The notes below the pieces were generated by a model. That model was not told the DNA's origin. It made no database searches and worked only from the letters and a program-made list of their open reading frames with translations. 55,412 nt of DNA from a virus: positions 1 to 55,412 of the IMG/VR virus record IMGVR_UViG_3300030616_000028. One strand, 5' to 3'. The position numbers and the translations under genes were made by a program. Below, one piece after another: positions 48,301 through 55,010 of this stretch; the stretch's first letter is position 1, and every line of letters starts with the position of its first letter.

Positions 48301-48593
48301 ACGAGATCACCCACTCGATCGATATGCTCGGCAGATCGAACGAGGCGGCGCGGATCGCAAGGAGTCGTTGGGCGCACGCGAAGCAACCCCAAGGGGACGA
48401 CTTCCGGTTCCTGAAAGGGAAGTGGGGCGACAAGTATTGCGGCCGGGTATACAAGAGCGGCGACACGGAGATCAACACCGTGATGGCCGAGGCCTTCTCA
48501 GCAGGGAAGGAGACGACGCTCGGGAAGCTCTACGAATCGAACCCCGAGCACGTTGGTTTTTATCACGCATACGTGCGAGGAGCTTTCCTATGA
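45363..48593 (+). CDS. MuF-like head protein fused to a C-terminal zincin-type domain
   Basis: 1076 residues. The first ~450 resemble phage Mu gpF / SPP1 gp7 head morphogenesis proteins: QGLKDGLGRNEIGRAL (about 275), AVNRGRSWSEVSGYIEVGIE, VMAVIDERTTEICRCLDGTI (about 338-357) and VPPYHHLCRSWTVPI (about 438). A Pro-rich linker (460-515), an unrecognised middle (550-690), a KPKPKPKP repeat linker (about 720-765) and a C-terminal domain follow. That domain contains HLAKHEITHSIDMLG with H980, E981 and H984, and MAEAFSAG near 1040 as a possible third ligand. This layout is that of MuF-linked polymorphic toxins. A protease effector delivered with the DNA is inferred; a structural protease is the alternative. 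Confidence 0.75.
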   Translation: MLAPYSTPASGFMSLEPIADLGEDAVVALWRAGVRRGSPPARAEGRALLINAPSGPKAVRLSRSSLQEARREAVKALPYGEVILLEATARARCTLFRRVEVIEAFRQGDEPAHAELVGSSGLIIKKALSPADPVDNRIISERLASQLQHAERKVFKPMLDDYLKKRKIDWGSLDSRGISRELNAVRTDMHKMMGGAATKAMPTWKTSIETTLKGVHKATRQAIRDNFLPSVGISLDQPDLRAIQAVADQSGWWMRDAAGRRSTTLTNQGRAIVQQGLKDGLGRNEIGRALQRGLPQAYQRMGQHYFNTVAAAAVNRGRSWSEVSGYIEVGIEQLEVMAVIDERTTEICRCLDGTIVETRVVSQQLVGAMNVADPEDIRTAAPFLKEVVNPNTGVKSIVSAGSGAKIADVVRSGYGRADDRGQFNSYLQNKDLAQQNIGVPPYHHLCRSWTVPISSTVSVPRGQVPRAMGPGTPPRIGGPPKPPKAPKRPKPLTPLPSTPQTGLAPSRPIQGVPRGTPSNPALVGREPDPDLYPFPADFLEAQAPPGMVSQLRSGRTTLKQGDVALFRPYQTDAATARIRASSKSWMRVSEPPGGYARLVREGRLYDNISKQLKVVTNDVGVALNVKVANSELMREVVLAEAKVAGGVRVYNVRELQLNKQRFLRFDHNKKRAAKSGLDKLRRAKTPKDIEAAFQQLEKKGFMRRSDKPDLWLGGSSPQPLARPKPKPRVEPKPKPKPKPKPKPKPYEPTVRPKPKPTTTEITPTGRVVAPKPKPRSPAVSPAETKPGLPPGVKAKDYSEYGLVEGEHLIKQVSKRIEIETAKLEEYMAAQRVKMGRELTRKEKGKAIKSYFREQLGKDATLADAQLIRRQTRRLSRRDADAARNRAYHEVRSDKHPSLRDYVKPAEFEIIEGQESVKLWQNALEFYSPRVQAALLEQKLPTIVTRRVAATRNAGATNFGSGGLIQIAGKTIRQMEHLAKHEITHSIDMLGRSNEAARIARSRWAHAKQPQGDDFRFLKGKWGDKYCGRVYKSGDTEINTVMAEAFSAGKETTLGKLYESNPEHVGFYHAYVRGAFL

Positions 48594-48946
48594 GCAAGCC
48601 GAAGTACGAGGGCAAGATGGTCGTCATCGACGCGGACAAGGAGGTCGTCGCAACGCTGCGGTGGCTCGGTGACACGACCAGCGGAGAGGGCACATGGGAC
48701 GAGATCCCAGACGAGAGAATGGCCAGGCGGATCACGGACGCGATTGCGCGCAACGCAGACCTCGCCGAGGTCGACTACTCGGAGATGCTCCGAGACGGCG
48801 TAACCGTTCGTGGATGGGAAGGGTTTTCGGGGTATCTCCAAGCACTCGATGATGCACTCAGCGGCATCGGTTTGGAGGTCGACCTCGACCGGATTCAATG
48901 GCCTGTCGATCCCGAGGTTTTGGCGAGGGCAAACACACCGAGTTGA
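48590..48946 (+). CDS. small acidic protein downstream of the MuF-zincin gene, immunity candidate
   Basis: 118 residues, ATGA overlap with the MuF gene. Acidic with a helical middle (DERMARRITDAIARNADLAE) and a closing GWEGFSGYLQALDDALSGIG. No family is recognised. In MuF-toxin loci the gene directly downstream often encodes the cognate immunity protein, which is the only basis for that suggestion. Confidence 0.45.
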   Translation: MSKPKYEGKMVVIDADKEVVATLRWLGDTTSGEGTWDEIPDERMARRITDAIARNADLAEVDYSEMLRDGVTVRGWEGFSGYLQALDDALSGIGLEVDLDRIQWPVDPEVLARANTPS

Positions 48947-48972
48947 CAGTCCTATCGGAACGAGGGTACGTT
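48943..48972 (+). promoter_or_regulatory. promoter-like site upstream of the 48980 gene
   Basis: A perfect -35 TTGACA (48943-48948) overlaps the stop of the preceding gene. An 18-bp spacer separates it from TACGTT (48967-48972), a weak -10. A start about 7 bases downstream would fall at ATG 48980, giving a leaderless mRNA. No clear ribosome site precedes this ATG. Confidence 0.4.
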
Positions 48973-48979
48973 TGTAGAA

Positions 48980-49348
48980 ATGGAAGTGCTAATCCCGAAG
49001 TCACTAGGTGGCTCAAAAGCAGGTCCCTTCGCCGAGCTGATGCTCTCCGAGAAGCAGATGGCGAGGGCATTCCTGATGTTCCAGCGGGTCCTCAAAAACT
49101 CGTTCGACGAGGACGAGCGGCAGATGGGCAAGGCCTTCCGGGAGCGGGTCCAGACAGGGGCAGAGTTGAAGAGGCGTGCCGACATGATGGCGCGTTGGTT
49201 CCGCGTGTTCCGTGGCGACCTCGGCTACTCGCTCGCGAAGATCGAGGCAGAACTCGGGCGCGCGTTGCGCTGTGAACTGGATGGAGGAATCTACACGCCG
49301 ACACAGGGTCGGGCGACCTACGGCGTGCCGGAAGGAGACACCCAATGA
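48980..49348 (+). CDS. unknown basic helical protein in the head module
   Basis: 122 residues. Two long helices dominate (MLSEKQMARAFLMFQRVLKN, GKAFRERVQTGAELKRRADM). It overlaps the next gene by ATGA. The missing ribosome site and the promoter-like sequence just upstream suggest leaderless translation. Function unknown. Confidence 0.45.
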   Translation: MEVLIPKSLGGSKAGPFAELMLSEKQMARAFLMFQRVLKNSFDEDERQMGKAFRERVQTGAELKRRADMMARWFRVFRGDLGYSLAKIEAELGRALRCELDGGIYTPTQGRATYGVPEGDTQ

Positions 49349-50235
49349 CGAAGCAGTTTTTGCAGGCCGTGAAGCGTCAGACCACCCTCGCCGCGAAGGT
49401 AGCTTCGGGCGAAGCCACTACCGAGGAGAAGGCCGAGCTGGAGAAGCTCAACGCCGCGATCAAGGCCGCGACGTCCGACGGCGACGACTCCTCGACCGAG
49501 ACGACCCTGAAGGCGATGCCCCTCGCCGACTTCAAGGCCTGGCACGACCAGGCGGTGAAGGCCGTCGAGGACGGGAAGATCGAGCTGCTCCCGCTCATCA
49601 AGCGGAACCTCGCCGCGGTGAAGCAGCAGGGGGTCACGGACAGCGACGGCATCGTCGCGGTCGAGATGCCCGTGGAGAAGTCCGCCGAGGACGTGATCTC
49701 CGCGCTCGAGGCCCGCATCGCCGCGCTGGAGTCCGCAGGGACCGAGACGCCGGCCGAGGAGACCGACAAGGGCGACAAGCCGACCGCCCAGGCGCTCGCG
49801 CTGGAGGCCATCGACACCCTGCTCGCCAAGTACGGCAAGCTCAAGGCCTCCATCGAGGCCGGGTCGTTCTCGAAGGACGAGCTCGCCTCCGCCTTCGACG
49901 GCGATTGGGCGCTGAAGGACCTCATCTCGGACGCCGCGGCTGTCATGGCCAAGGCCGAGGAGCTGAAGGCCGCGATCGAGGACGTCGTCCCCGAGATGGA
50001 GAAGCTCGACAAGGGAGGCCCGGAGGACGGCGAGGAAGGCTCGGAGGACGAAGGGAGCGGCGACGAGGGTGAGGAGTCCTCGGACGGCGATTCCGACGAC
50101 GAGGGAGCCGGAGAGGGAGCCGAGAAGAGCGGCGCTTCGGAAGCGTGGAGCGGAGGCCGTGACCTGGCCCCCGTCGCGACCGCCGAGGAGCAGGCCCAGG
50201 CCATCAAGGCGGCGAAGGAAAAACACGGCTTCTAA
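49345..50235 (+). CDS. acidic coiled-coil protein, candidate scaffolding protein
   Basis: 296 residues with an AAGGAG site. The N-terminal 230 residues are helical with Ala/Lys/Glu repeats (SGEATTEEKAELEKLNAAIK, EDVISALEARIAALESAG). Residues ~230-270 are a nearly pure Asp/Glu/Gly/Ser stretch, then a short helical end (EEQAQAIKAAKEKHGF). Located between the MuF and protease genes, it fits a head scaffold or internal protein that the protease would remove. Confidence 0.45.
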   Translation: MTKQFLQAVKRQTTLAAKVASGEATTEEKAELEKLNAAIKAATSDGDDSSTETTLKAMPLADFKAWHDQAVKAVEDGKIELLPLIKRNLAAVKQQGVTDSDGIVAVEMPVEKSAEDVISALEARIAALESAGTETPAEETDKGDKPTAQALALEAIDTLLAKYGKLKASIEAGSFSKDELASAFDGDWALKDLISDAAAVMAKAEELKAAIEDVVPEMEKLDKGGPEDGEEGSEDEGSGDEGEESSDGDSDDEGAGEGAEKSGASEAWSGGRDLAPVATAEEQAQAIKAAKEKHGF

Positions 50236-50256
50236 AACCCGCCTCGGAGGTGACTC

Positions 50257-51285
50257 GTGGATATCGGCATCTTCACTTCGAGCCGGGAGAACGACGACGG
50301 CGCACCGATCTCGTTCTTCGGCTACGATGACGAGCAGTTGCTCGCGGCGCTGTACAAGGCAGCCGCAGCCATCACCGGCCCGGGCCTGGCGTCCTTCGAC
50401 CCCGACCCCGGCATGCGTGTCAAGAAGGTAGGCGAGATCTCGATTCACTCCGTCGAGGACGAGGCCGTCTACGTCATCCAGGCCGACGAGGCAGCGAAGC
50501 CCGAAGGCGGGAGGACTCCCCCCGGCGCGAACGGCACGTGGGCGATCCAGTCGCTCATCTTCTCGAAGGACCACTTCGACCTCGCCTCGGCGCGGCAGTG
50601 GGTCAAGAACCACGACGGCTTCGGTGACTACGGCGTCGACGAGACGAGCACGTCGTACCGCTTCCGGCAGTACGACCCGCAGCACTTCTCCGAGTACCGC
50701 ACGATCACCATCGACACGGGCATCAGCGCCGCCTACGGCAAGATCGACAAGGAGACCGAGCGCACGGAGGACGATGCGACGAAGTCCCTCGCGGAGTCGA
50801 TCATGCGGTGGGAGGCTGTGCACGGGGTCAACAAGAGCATCATGGCCGCTGGCCTCAAGGTGCTCTGCGAGACAGCGATCGTTCAGAAGGCCGAGGACGG
50901 TGCCGAGGAACGCTTCGTGATGTCCCTGGTCCTCGAGCCGAACGACGGGAAGGATGGCGCTCCGCTCAAGCCCGATACCCAGGGCGACATCTACTCGGCC
51001 GAGGATGTGCGGAAGGCCGCGCACGCGTGGATGGAATACCACGGCGCGGTCGACCTGAGCCACTCTTGGAAGGCCCTCGGGAAGGAGAAGGTGCGAGTGC
51101 TCGAAAGCTACCTCGCGCCGTGCGACTTCAAGATCGGTGAGGGCGAGAACGAGTACAACATCGTCAAGGGAACGTGGATGCTCGGCGTCCGCGTCGCCGA
51201 CGACGGGCTGTGGAAGGCCGTGCAGGACCACGAGATCGGTGCGTTCAGCATCGGCGGCACAGCGATCCGCGAGCAGGTCGAGTAG
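50257..51285 (+). CDS. XkdF-like prohead protease
   Basis: 342 residues from a GTG behind GGAGGTGAC. The C-terminal ~150 residues carry the XkdF pattern: VMSLVLEPN, DTQGDIYSAEDVRKAAHAWM, VDLSHSW (catalytic His candidate, about 267), VLESYLAPCDF, VKGTWMLGVRVADDGLWKAV and GAFSIGGTA (Ser candidate, about 330). It would mature the prohead by cleaving scaffold and capsid N-termini. Residues 1-200 are an extra N-terminal domain with DHFDLASARQWVKNHDGFGD, the pattern often seen in front of such proteases. Confidence 0.85.
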   Translation: MDIGIFTSSRENDDGAPISFFGYDDEQLLAALYKAAAAITGPGLASFDPDPGMRVKKVGEISIHSVEDEAVYVIQADEAAKPEGGRTPPGANGTWAIQSLIFSKDHFDLASARQWVKNHDGFGDYGVDETSTSYRFRQYDPQHFSEYRTITIDTGISAAYGKIDKETERTEDDATKSLAESIMRWEAVHGVNKSIMAAGLKVLCETAIVQKAEDGAEERFVMSLVLEPNDGKDGAPLKPDTQGDIYSAEDVRKAAHAWMEYHGAVDLSHSWKALGKEKVRVLESYLAPCDFKIGEGENEYNIVKGTWMLGVRVADDGLWKAVQDHEIGAFSIGGTAIREQVE

Positions 51286-51294
51286 GAGGACCAG

Positions 51295-52596
51295 ATGAGC
51301 GCACGCACGAGGATCAACAAGGCCGGTGACGAGGGCAGCTCGAAGGTCTTTCGCCTCACCGACATCGAGCCCGAGTTCGTCAGCCTGGTCCGCGCCGGCG
51401 CGAACCGCCAGCGTTCGTTCCAGGTCATCAAGGCCGACGGGATGCTCGTCTGCGACTCGTGCGGGTACAAGGTCGCGCAACCCGAGGACGGCACGACGCA
51501 GATGGCGTGTCCGAAGTGCGACGGCGGGACCATGAAGCTGGTGCAGAGCGAGAAGGACGACGACCCGATCCCCGAGGACTTCGACGAGGACGGCTTCGTC
51601 GAGTACCTCGCCAAGCTGACCGGCTCGCCGCGCAACCGCTTCGGGACGCACTCGAGCTACAAGTTCAAGGGCGACTACGCGAAAGCGTGGAAGCTCCACT
51701 TCAGCCAGCACGCGGGAGGGAAACCGGACGCGACATCGACCGGCCCGCTGCGCGGTACCGTGCGGCGCGTCGAGATGATCGCCGGTGCCATGAAGCCAGC
51801 GTGCAAGCTCCCGACGACGGACCAGATCGAGGCTCGCAGCGGCGACCCGTCCCCGCTCACCGGGAAGTACCCCGAGACGCCCGGAGACTACGGGCTGTCG
51901 AAGTGGGACGAGCCGGCCAACGACGCCGACCGCGAGGGCATGAAGTTCAGCTGCGGTGACCTGGAGGTCATCAAGCGAGCGGCGCTCGCGGAGATCAAGC
52001 GGCGCGCGGAGGACGCGGCCGCGGAGGAAAGCAAGAACGGTGACGCCGATGGCCAGGCGCACACCGACAAGACCGGAGGGAACGAAGGCGACGGCGATAA
52101 CGCTGACGGCGGCAGCACCGAAGGAGGAGGGGCCGATCTCTCCTCGTGGCTCGACGAAGCCGGTGCCGAGGTCGAGACGCTGAGCTTGGACATCGCGATC
52201 CAGCGGGCGCTCGACGGCCAATCCGACAGCGGAGCCGCACCCGAAAAGCCTCCGGCGCAAAAGGCGCAGATCGGTGATACGGGCGCGCCTCCCGTGGTGG
52301 CCGAGGGAGAGGCAACGGAGGAAGACGAGAGCGAGAAGGACGCGCAGATCGCCAAGCTCGAGGCCGAGCTCAACAAGGCCAGGTCCGAGCTGAAGAAAGC
52401 GAGGCGAGAGATCACCTCGCTGAAGGCGAAGGCGGCACGACTCGCGAAGGGCGTCGGACAGTCCAGCGTGATGCTCACCGGAGAGGTGACCGCGAAGGGC
52501 ATGCAGCAGTCCGACAACGACAACGAAGGTCCCTCGAAGGGAGCGTTCGCCAGCGGCGGGGACATCGCCGCGTGCGTGACGCAAGACGAGGGCTGA
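51295..52596 (+). CDS. assembly protein with zinc ribbon and coiled coil
   Basis: 433 residues behind GTAGGAGG. The start VFRLTDIEPEFVSLVRAGAN then RQRSF is the typical opening of XkdF-type protease/assembly proteins. A zinc ribbon (CDSCGYKVAQ...CPKCDGG), a lineup FGTHSSYKFKGDYAKAWKLH, a long acidic Gly-rich region and a coiled coil (IAKLEAELNKARSELKKARR) follow. With the separate protease upstream this looks like a split protease/scaffold system; it could be the scaffold. Confidence 0.5.
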   Translation: MSARTRINKAGDEGSSKVFRLTDIEPEFVSLVRAGANRQRSFQVIKADGMLVCDSCGYKVAQPEDGTTQMACPKCDGGTMKLVQSEKDDDPIPEDFDEDGFVEYLAKLTGSPRNRFGTHSSYKFKGDYAKAWKLHFSQHAGGKPDATSTGPLRGTVRRVEMIAGAMKPACKLPTTDQIEARSGDPSPLTGKYPETPGDYGLSKWDEPANDADREGMKFSCGDLEVIKRAALAEIKRRAEDAAAEESKNGDADGQAHTDKTGGNEGDGDNADGGSTEGGGADLSSWLDEAGAEVETLSLDIAIQRALDGQSDSGAAPEKPPAQKAQIGDTGAPPVVAEGEATEEDESEKDAQIAKLEAELNKARSELKKARREITSLKAKAARLAKGVGQSSVMLTGEVTAKGMQQSDNDNEGPSKGAFASGGDIAACVTQDEG

Positions 52597-52619
52597 CACA
52601 GCAACCACGGAGGAACGAA

Positions 52620-53558
52620 ATGGCCACCCCGAACAAGACCATCATGGCGAAGGCCGACATGGAGGTCGCGGACCTCATCGCCGACGGAGGATACCTCCAG
52701 CCCGAGCAGGCGGAGATGTTCGTCGTCGACATGATCAAGGAGTCCGTGCTGATGCGCCTGGTCAACGTCCAGACGACCAAGTCGCACACGAAGCTGCTCG
52801 ACAAGGTCGGCATCACCGGGCGCGTCCTGCGTCCCGGCACGAGCGGACACGCGCTGGCCGCGGCCGACCGCGTGAAGCCGACCACGGACCAGACCACCCT
52901 GACCACCCACCTCATGAAGGCGGAGATCCGCCTGAACGACGAGGTGCTCGAGGACAACATCGAGGGCGGGAACTTCAAGTCGACCGTCATGAAGATGATG
53001 GCCGAGTACGCCGCGCTCGACCTCGACGACCTGCTCGCGAACGGCGACACGGCCTCGGCCGATCCGCTGCTCGCCATGTTCGACGGCATGATCAAGTCGG
53101 CCGTCACCAACATCGTCGCCGGCGGCTCGGTGCCGATCGCGAAGTCGATGCTCAAGGACGCCATCAAGGCGATGCCCTCGGAGTACAACCGCAAGCGCCG
53201 GATGCAGCGGTTCCTGACCTCCGAGGACGCGTGCATCGACTATCACGACTACCTCGCCGACCGCGCGACGGCGCTGGGCGACAAGAAGGTCGAGGACGAC
53301 TCGCCGGACAAGTACGGCAACCGCGCCATCCTGCCCGTGCCGGTCTTCCCCGACGACCTCGGCATCGGCAACGACGAGACGGTCATCCTGCTCATGGACC
53401 CGAAGGACGCGATCTGGGGGTTCTGGCGCAAGATGAAAGTCGAGACGGACCGCGACATCACCACGGGCGAGTGGATCATGGTCATGTCGCTGCGCGCGGG
53501 CTTCCAGTACAAGTGGGAGGACGCGGTCGTCAAGGTCACGGGCGTCAAGACCCAGTAG
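52620..53558 (+). CDS. major capsid protein (HK97 fold)
   Basis: 312 residues from ATG 52620 with a GGAGGAACG site. It has the N-terminal arm and the segments PEQAEMFVVDMIKESVLMRL, VNVQTTKSHTKLLDKVGI, EIRLNDEVLEDNIEGG, ADPLLAMFDGMIKSAVTN, RFLTSEDACIDYHDYL, PVPVFPDDLGIGND, ETVILLMDPKDAIWGFWRKM and TGEWIMVMSLRAGFQYKWED. This is the spine-helix and E-loop/P-domain order of capsid proteins next to XkdF-type proteases. It lies downstream of portal, protease and scaffold as expected. Confidence 0.85.
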   Translation: MATPNKTIMAKADMEVADLIADGGYLQPEQAEMFVVDMIKESVLMRLVNVQTTKSHTKLLDKVGITGRVLRPGTSGHALAAADRVKPTTDQTTLTTHLMKAEIRLNDEVLEDNIEGGNFKSTVMKMMAEYAALDLDDLLANGDTASADPLLAMFDGMIKSAVTNIVAGGSVPIAKSMLKDAIKAMPSEYNRKRRMQRFLTSEDACIDYHDYLADRATALGDKKVEDDSPDKYGNRAILPVPVFPDDLGIGNDETVILLMDPKDAIWGFWRKMKVETDRDITTGEWIMVMSLRAGFQYKWEDAVVKVTGVKTQ

Positions 53559-53573
53559 CCTCGGCCGCAGCGG

Positions 53574-53643
53574 AGCGTGGGAGGCGCGAGCCACCAGGAC
53601 CACGCTGAGTGACTGAAACGAGAGAACGGCGGAAGTACCGCCG
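53574..53643 (+). other. two hairpins after the capsid gene
   Basis: AGCGTGG (53574-53580) pairs with CCACGCT (53600-53606), enclosing a small GGC-gcga-GCC hairpin. CGGCGG (53627-53632) pairs with CCGCCG (53638-53643) around AAGTA. No T-tract follows, so factor-independent termination is unlikely. They may protect the abundant capsid mRNA or set the level of downstream genes. Confidence 0.4.
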
Positions 53644-53658
53644 AACGGAGGAGATGAG

Positions 53659-54012
53659 ATGAGCCTCGGAACCATGACCATCCAGGCCGTGCGCGAGACG
53701 CGCGACGGTGGGCAGGAGCTGCTGATCAGCTGCGCGGGCGACGGCGCCTACGTCGCGGGCGGCACTCCCAACTTCAACGCCTCGCTGCAGGAGGCCATCA
53801 AGACCGCTCACGCGGCCGCGACCGACAAGCTCGTGCGCGGGGCCGAGCAGGTCGAGTGCCTGTACGTCGTGCCCGTGAGGGCCGGCGTGTACGTGCCGAG
53901 CTACGACTACGCGAACGACAAGCTGTTCGTCTACGACAACAGCACCGACGCGGAGTCCGTCGTCGCCAACATGAGCGGCACCACGTTCGAGTTCGTCGCG
54001 GTCTGCAAGTAG
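53659..54012 (+). CDS. small structural protein after the capsid, decoration candidate
   Basis: 117 residues; ATG after ACGGAGGAGATG. Beta-rich with ISCAGDGAYVAGGTPNFNAS, ECLYVVPVRAGVYVPSYDYA and VYDNSTDAESVVANMSGTTF. A short, beta-rich protein directly after the capsid gene is commonly a head-decoration or capsid-stabilising protein. No family recognised. Confidence 0.5.
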   Translation: MSLGTMTIQAVRETRDGGQELLISCAGDGAYVAGGTPNFNASLQEAIKTAHAAATDKLVRGAEQVECLYVVPVRAGVYVPSYDYANDKLFVYDNSTDAESVVANMSGTTFEFVAVCK

Positions 54013-54039
54013 CAGGCGCGCAGGATAGAAACGCGGGGA

Positions 54040-54096
54040 AGCGGCGGCCCTCCGCCCCAGATGCACCCCCCACATCCAGGCGTGGGGGTCGCCGCT
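54040..54096 (+). other. folded RNA element between capsid-region genes
   Basis: AGCGGCG (54040-54046) pairs with CGCCGCT (54090-54096) to close a domain. Inside, CCCCCAC (54067-54073) pairs with GTGGGGG (54082-54088) around an 8-base loop. An alternative GGCGG-ccct-CCGCC (54043-54056) competes with the outer stem, so two conformations are possible. The ribosome site of the next gene lies ~20 bases downstream. Confidence 0.4.
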
Positions 54097-54130
54097 GAAC
54101 TGCTCGGGGCAGAAGCGAAGGAGGAGAGAA

Positions 54131-54703
54131 ATGATCGCAGTCAGACTACAGCCAATCGACAAGCGCCGCGGATTCAAGATGCGGTCGTACACCTCGGCCG
54201 CGACGCGGACGAAGTACACGTCAGGGACTCCGCTGAACCCGTCCGCGTGGCGGATCGTCAAGAGCCAGAAGGAGGTCGAGGAGCTGTCGCAGTTCGCGCA
54301 GTTCGAGGTCCTCGAGTTCGACGATCTCGACCACCTCAAGGAGCACATCCAGCTTGAGATGGAGGGCCGCGCCAGCGAGGGCCTTCCGGCCGTGCGCGCG
54401 AAGGTGCTGCGGACGAGCGGCCAGGGTCCGCGCATCGACGAGCAGGCTGCGGTGCGGAAGCGCGTGACCGACAGGTTGCCCGCCGCCGCCTCGGGGCCGC
54501 AGTCCGATCCGACCAGGAACAACACGGGGCGGAAGCCGACCGCGCCTCCCGAGGAGGAGGAGCAGGTCGAGGAGAAGCCGGCCGCGAAGCCGGCCGCGCC
54601 GAAGGCTCCGAAGAAGGCTCCGAAGAAGGCCCCCAAGCCGAAGAAGGGTGGCTCGAAGAAGTCGACGAAGAGGCGGTCGACGCGACCGGCCGACTCCGAG
54701 TAA
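54131..54703 (+). CDS. unknown protein with lysine/proline-rich tail in the head module
   Basis: 190 residues behind GAAGGAGGAGAG. The N-terminal ~110 residues look folded (SQFAQFEVLEFDDLDHLKEH). The last 60 are low complexity: EEEEQVEEKPAAKPAAPKAP then KKAPKKAPKPKKGGSKKS, similar to the histone-like tail of the protein at 6494. A head-associated role is likely from position. No family recognised. Confidence 0.5.
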   Translation: MIAVRLQPIDKRRGFKMRSYTSAATRTKYTSGTPLNPSAWRIVKSQKEVEELSQFAQFEVLEFDDLDHLKEHIQLEMEGRASEGLPAVRAKVLRTSGQGPRIDEQAAVRKRVTDRLPAAASGPQSDPTRNNTGRKPTAPPEEEEQVEEKPAAKPAAPKAPKKAPKKAPKPKKGGSKKSTKRRSTRPADSE

Positions 54704-54715
54704 TCGGGGGCGGTC

Positions 54716-54988
54716 ATGGGAGGTACACCTGAGCCGCGTCATGCGGCGTACAGAGACACGGGTGACTTGGCCCTCGCGGCCTTCGCCCACATGAACGGCT
54801 TTCGGATCGTGAAGGCCGAGGAAATGAAGCGTGGAAGGATCACGGAGTACAGGTTCACGATCGAGGACCCCGAGGAGCGGTGGGATTCGGTCTGCATCGA
54901 GTACGCCAATTCGGAAGCGCAGAAACACGACGCCTCGGTACGTGCTCTCAAGAGGCTGTGCAAGAGGGCGACGCGCAACGGGCGCTGA
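54716..54988 (+). CDS. DUF5659-like small protein
   Basis: 90 residues. DTGDLALAAFAHMNGFRIVK, ITEYRFTIEDPEERWDSVCI and VRALKRLCKRATRNG fit the DUF5659 pattern (T-x-D-L-x-x-A-A-x-x-x-x-G, F-x-F, then a helix with R-x-L-x-x-L). Its members are small phage proteins of unknown role. The start is an ATG with GGGGGCGG upstream. Confidence 0.5.
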   Translation: MGGTPEPRHAAYRDTGDLALAAFAHMNGFRIVKAEEMKRGRITEYRFTIEDPEERWDSVCIEYANSEAQKHDASVRALKRLCKRATRNGR

Positions 54989-55010
54989 CGCCGGTTAGGG
55001 GAGGCAGCTC

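Noticed and set aside
49318-52608. Very long minus-strand open frame (1096 codons) opposite scaffold/protease genes
   Set aside because: It mirrors high-GC third positions of the recognised plus-strand genes; the protein is Leu/Arg/Val/Asp low complexity and matches nothing. Same for minus frames at 2597-4279, 6233-7783 and 39362-41395.
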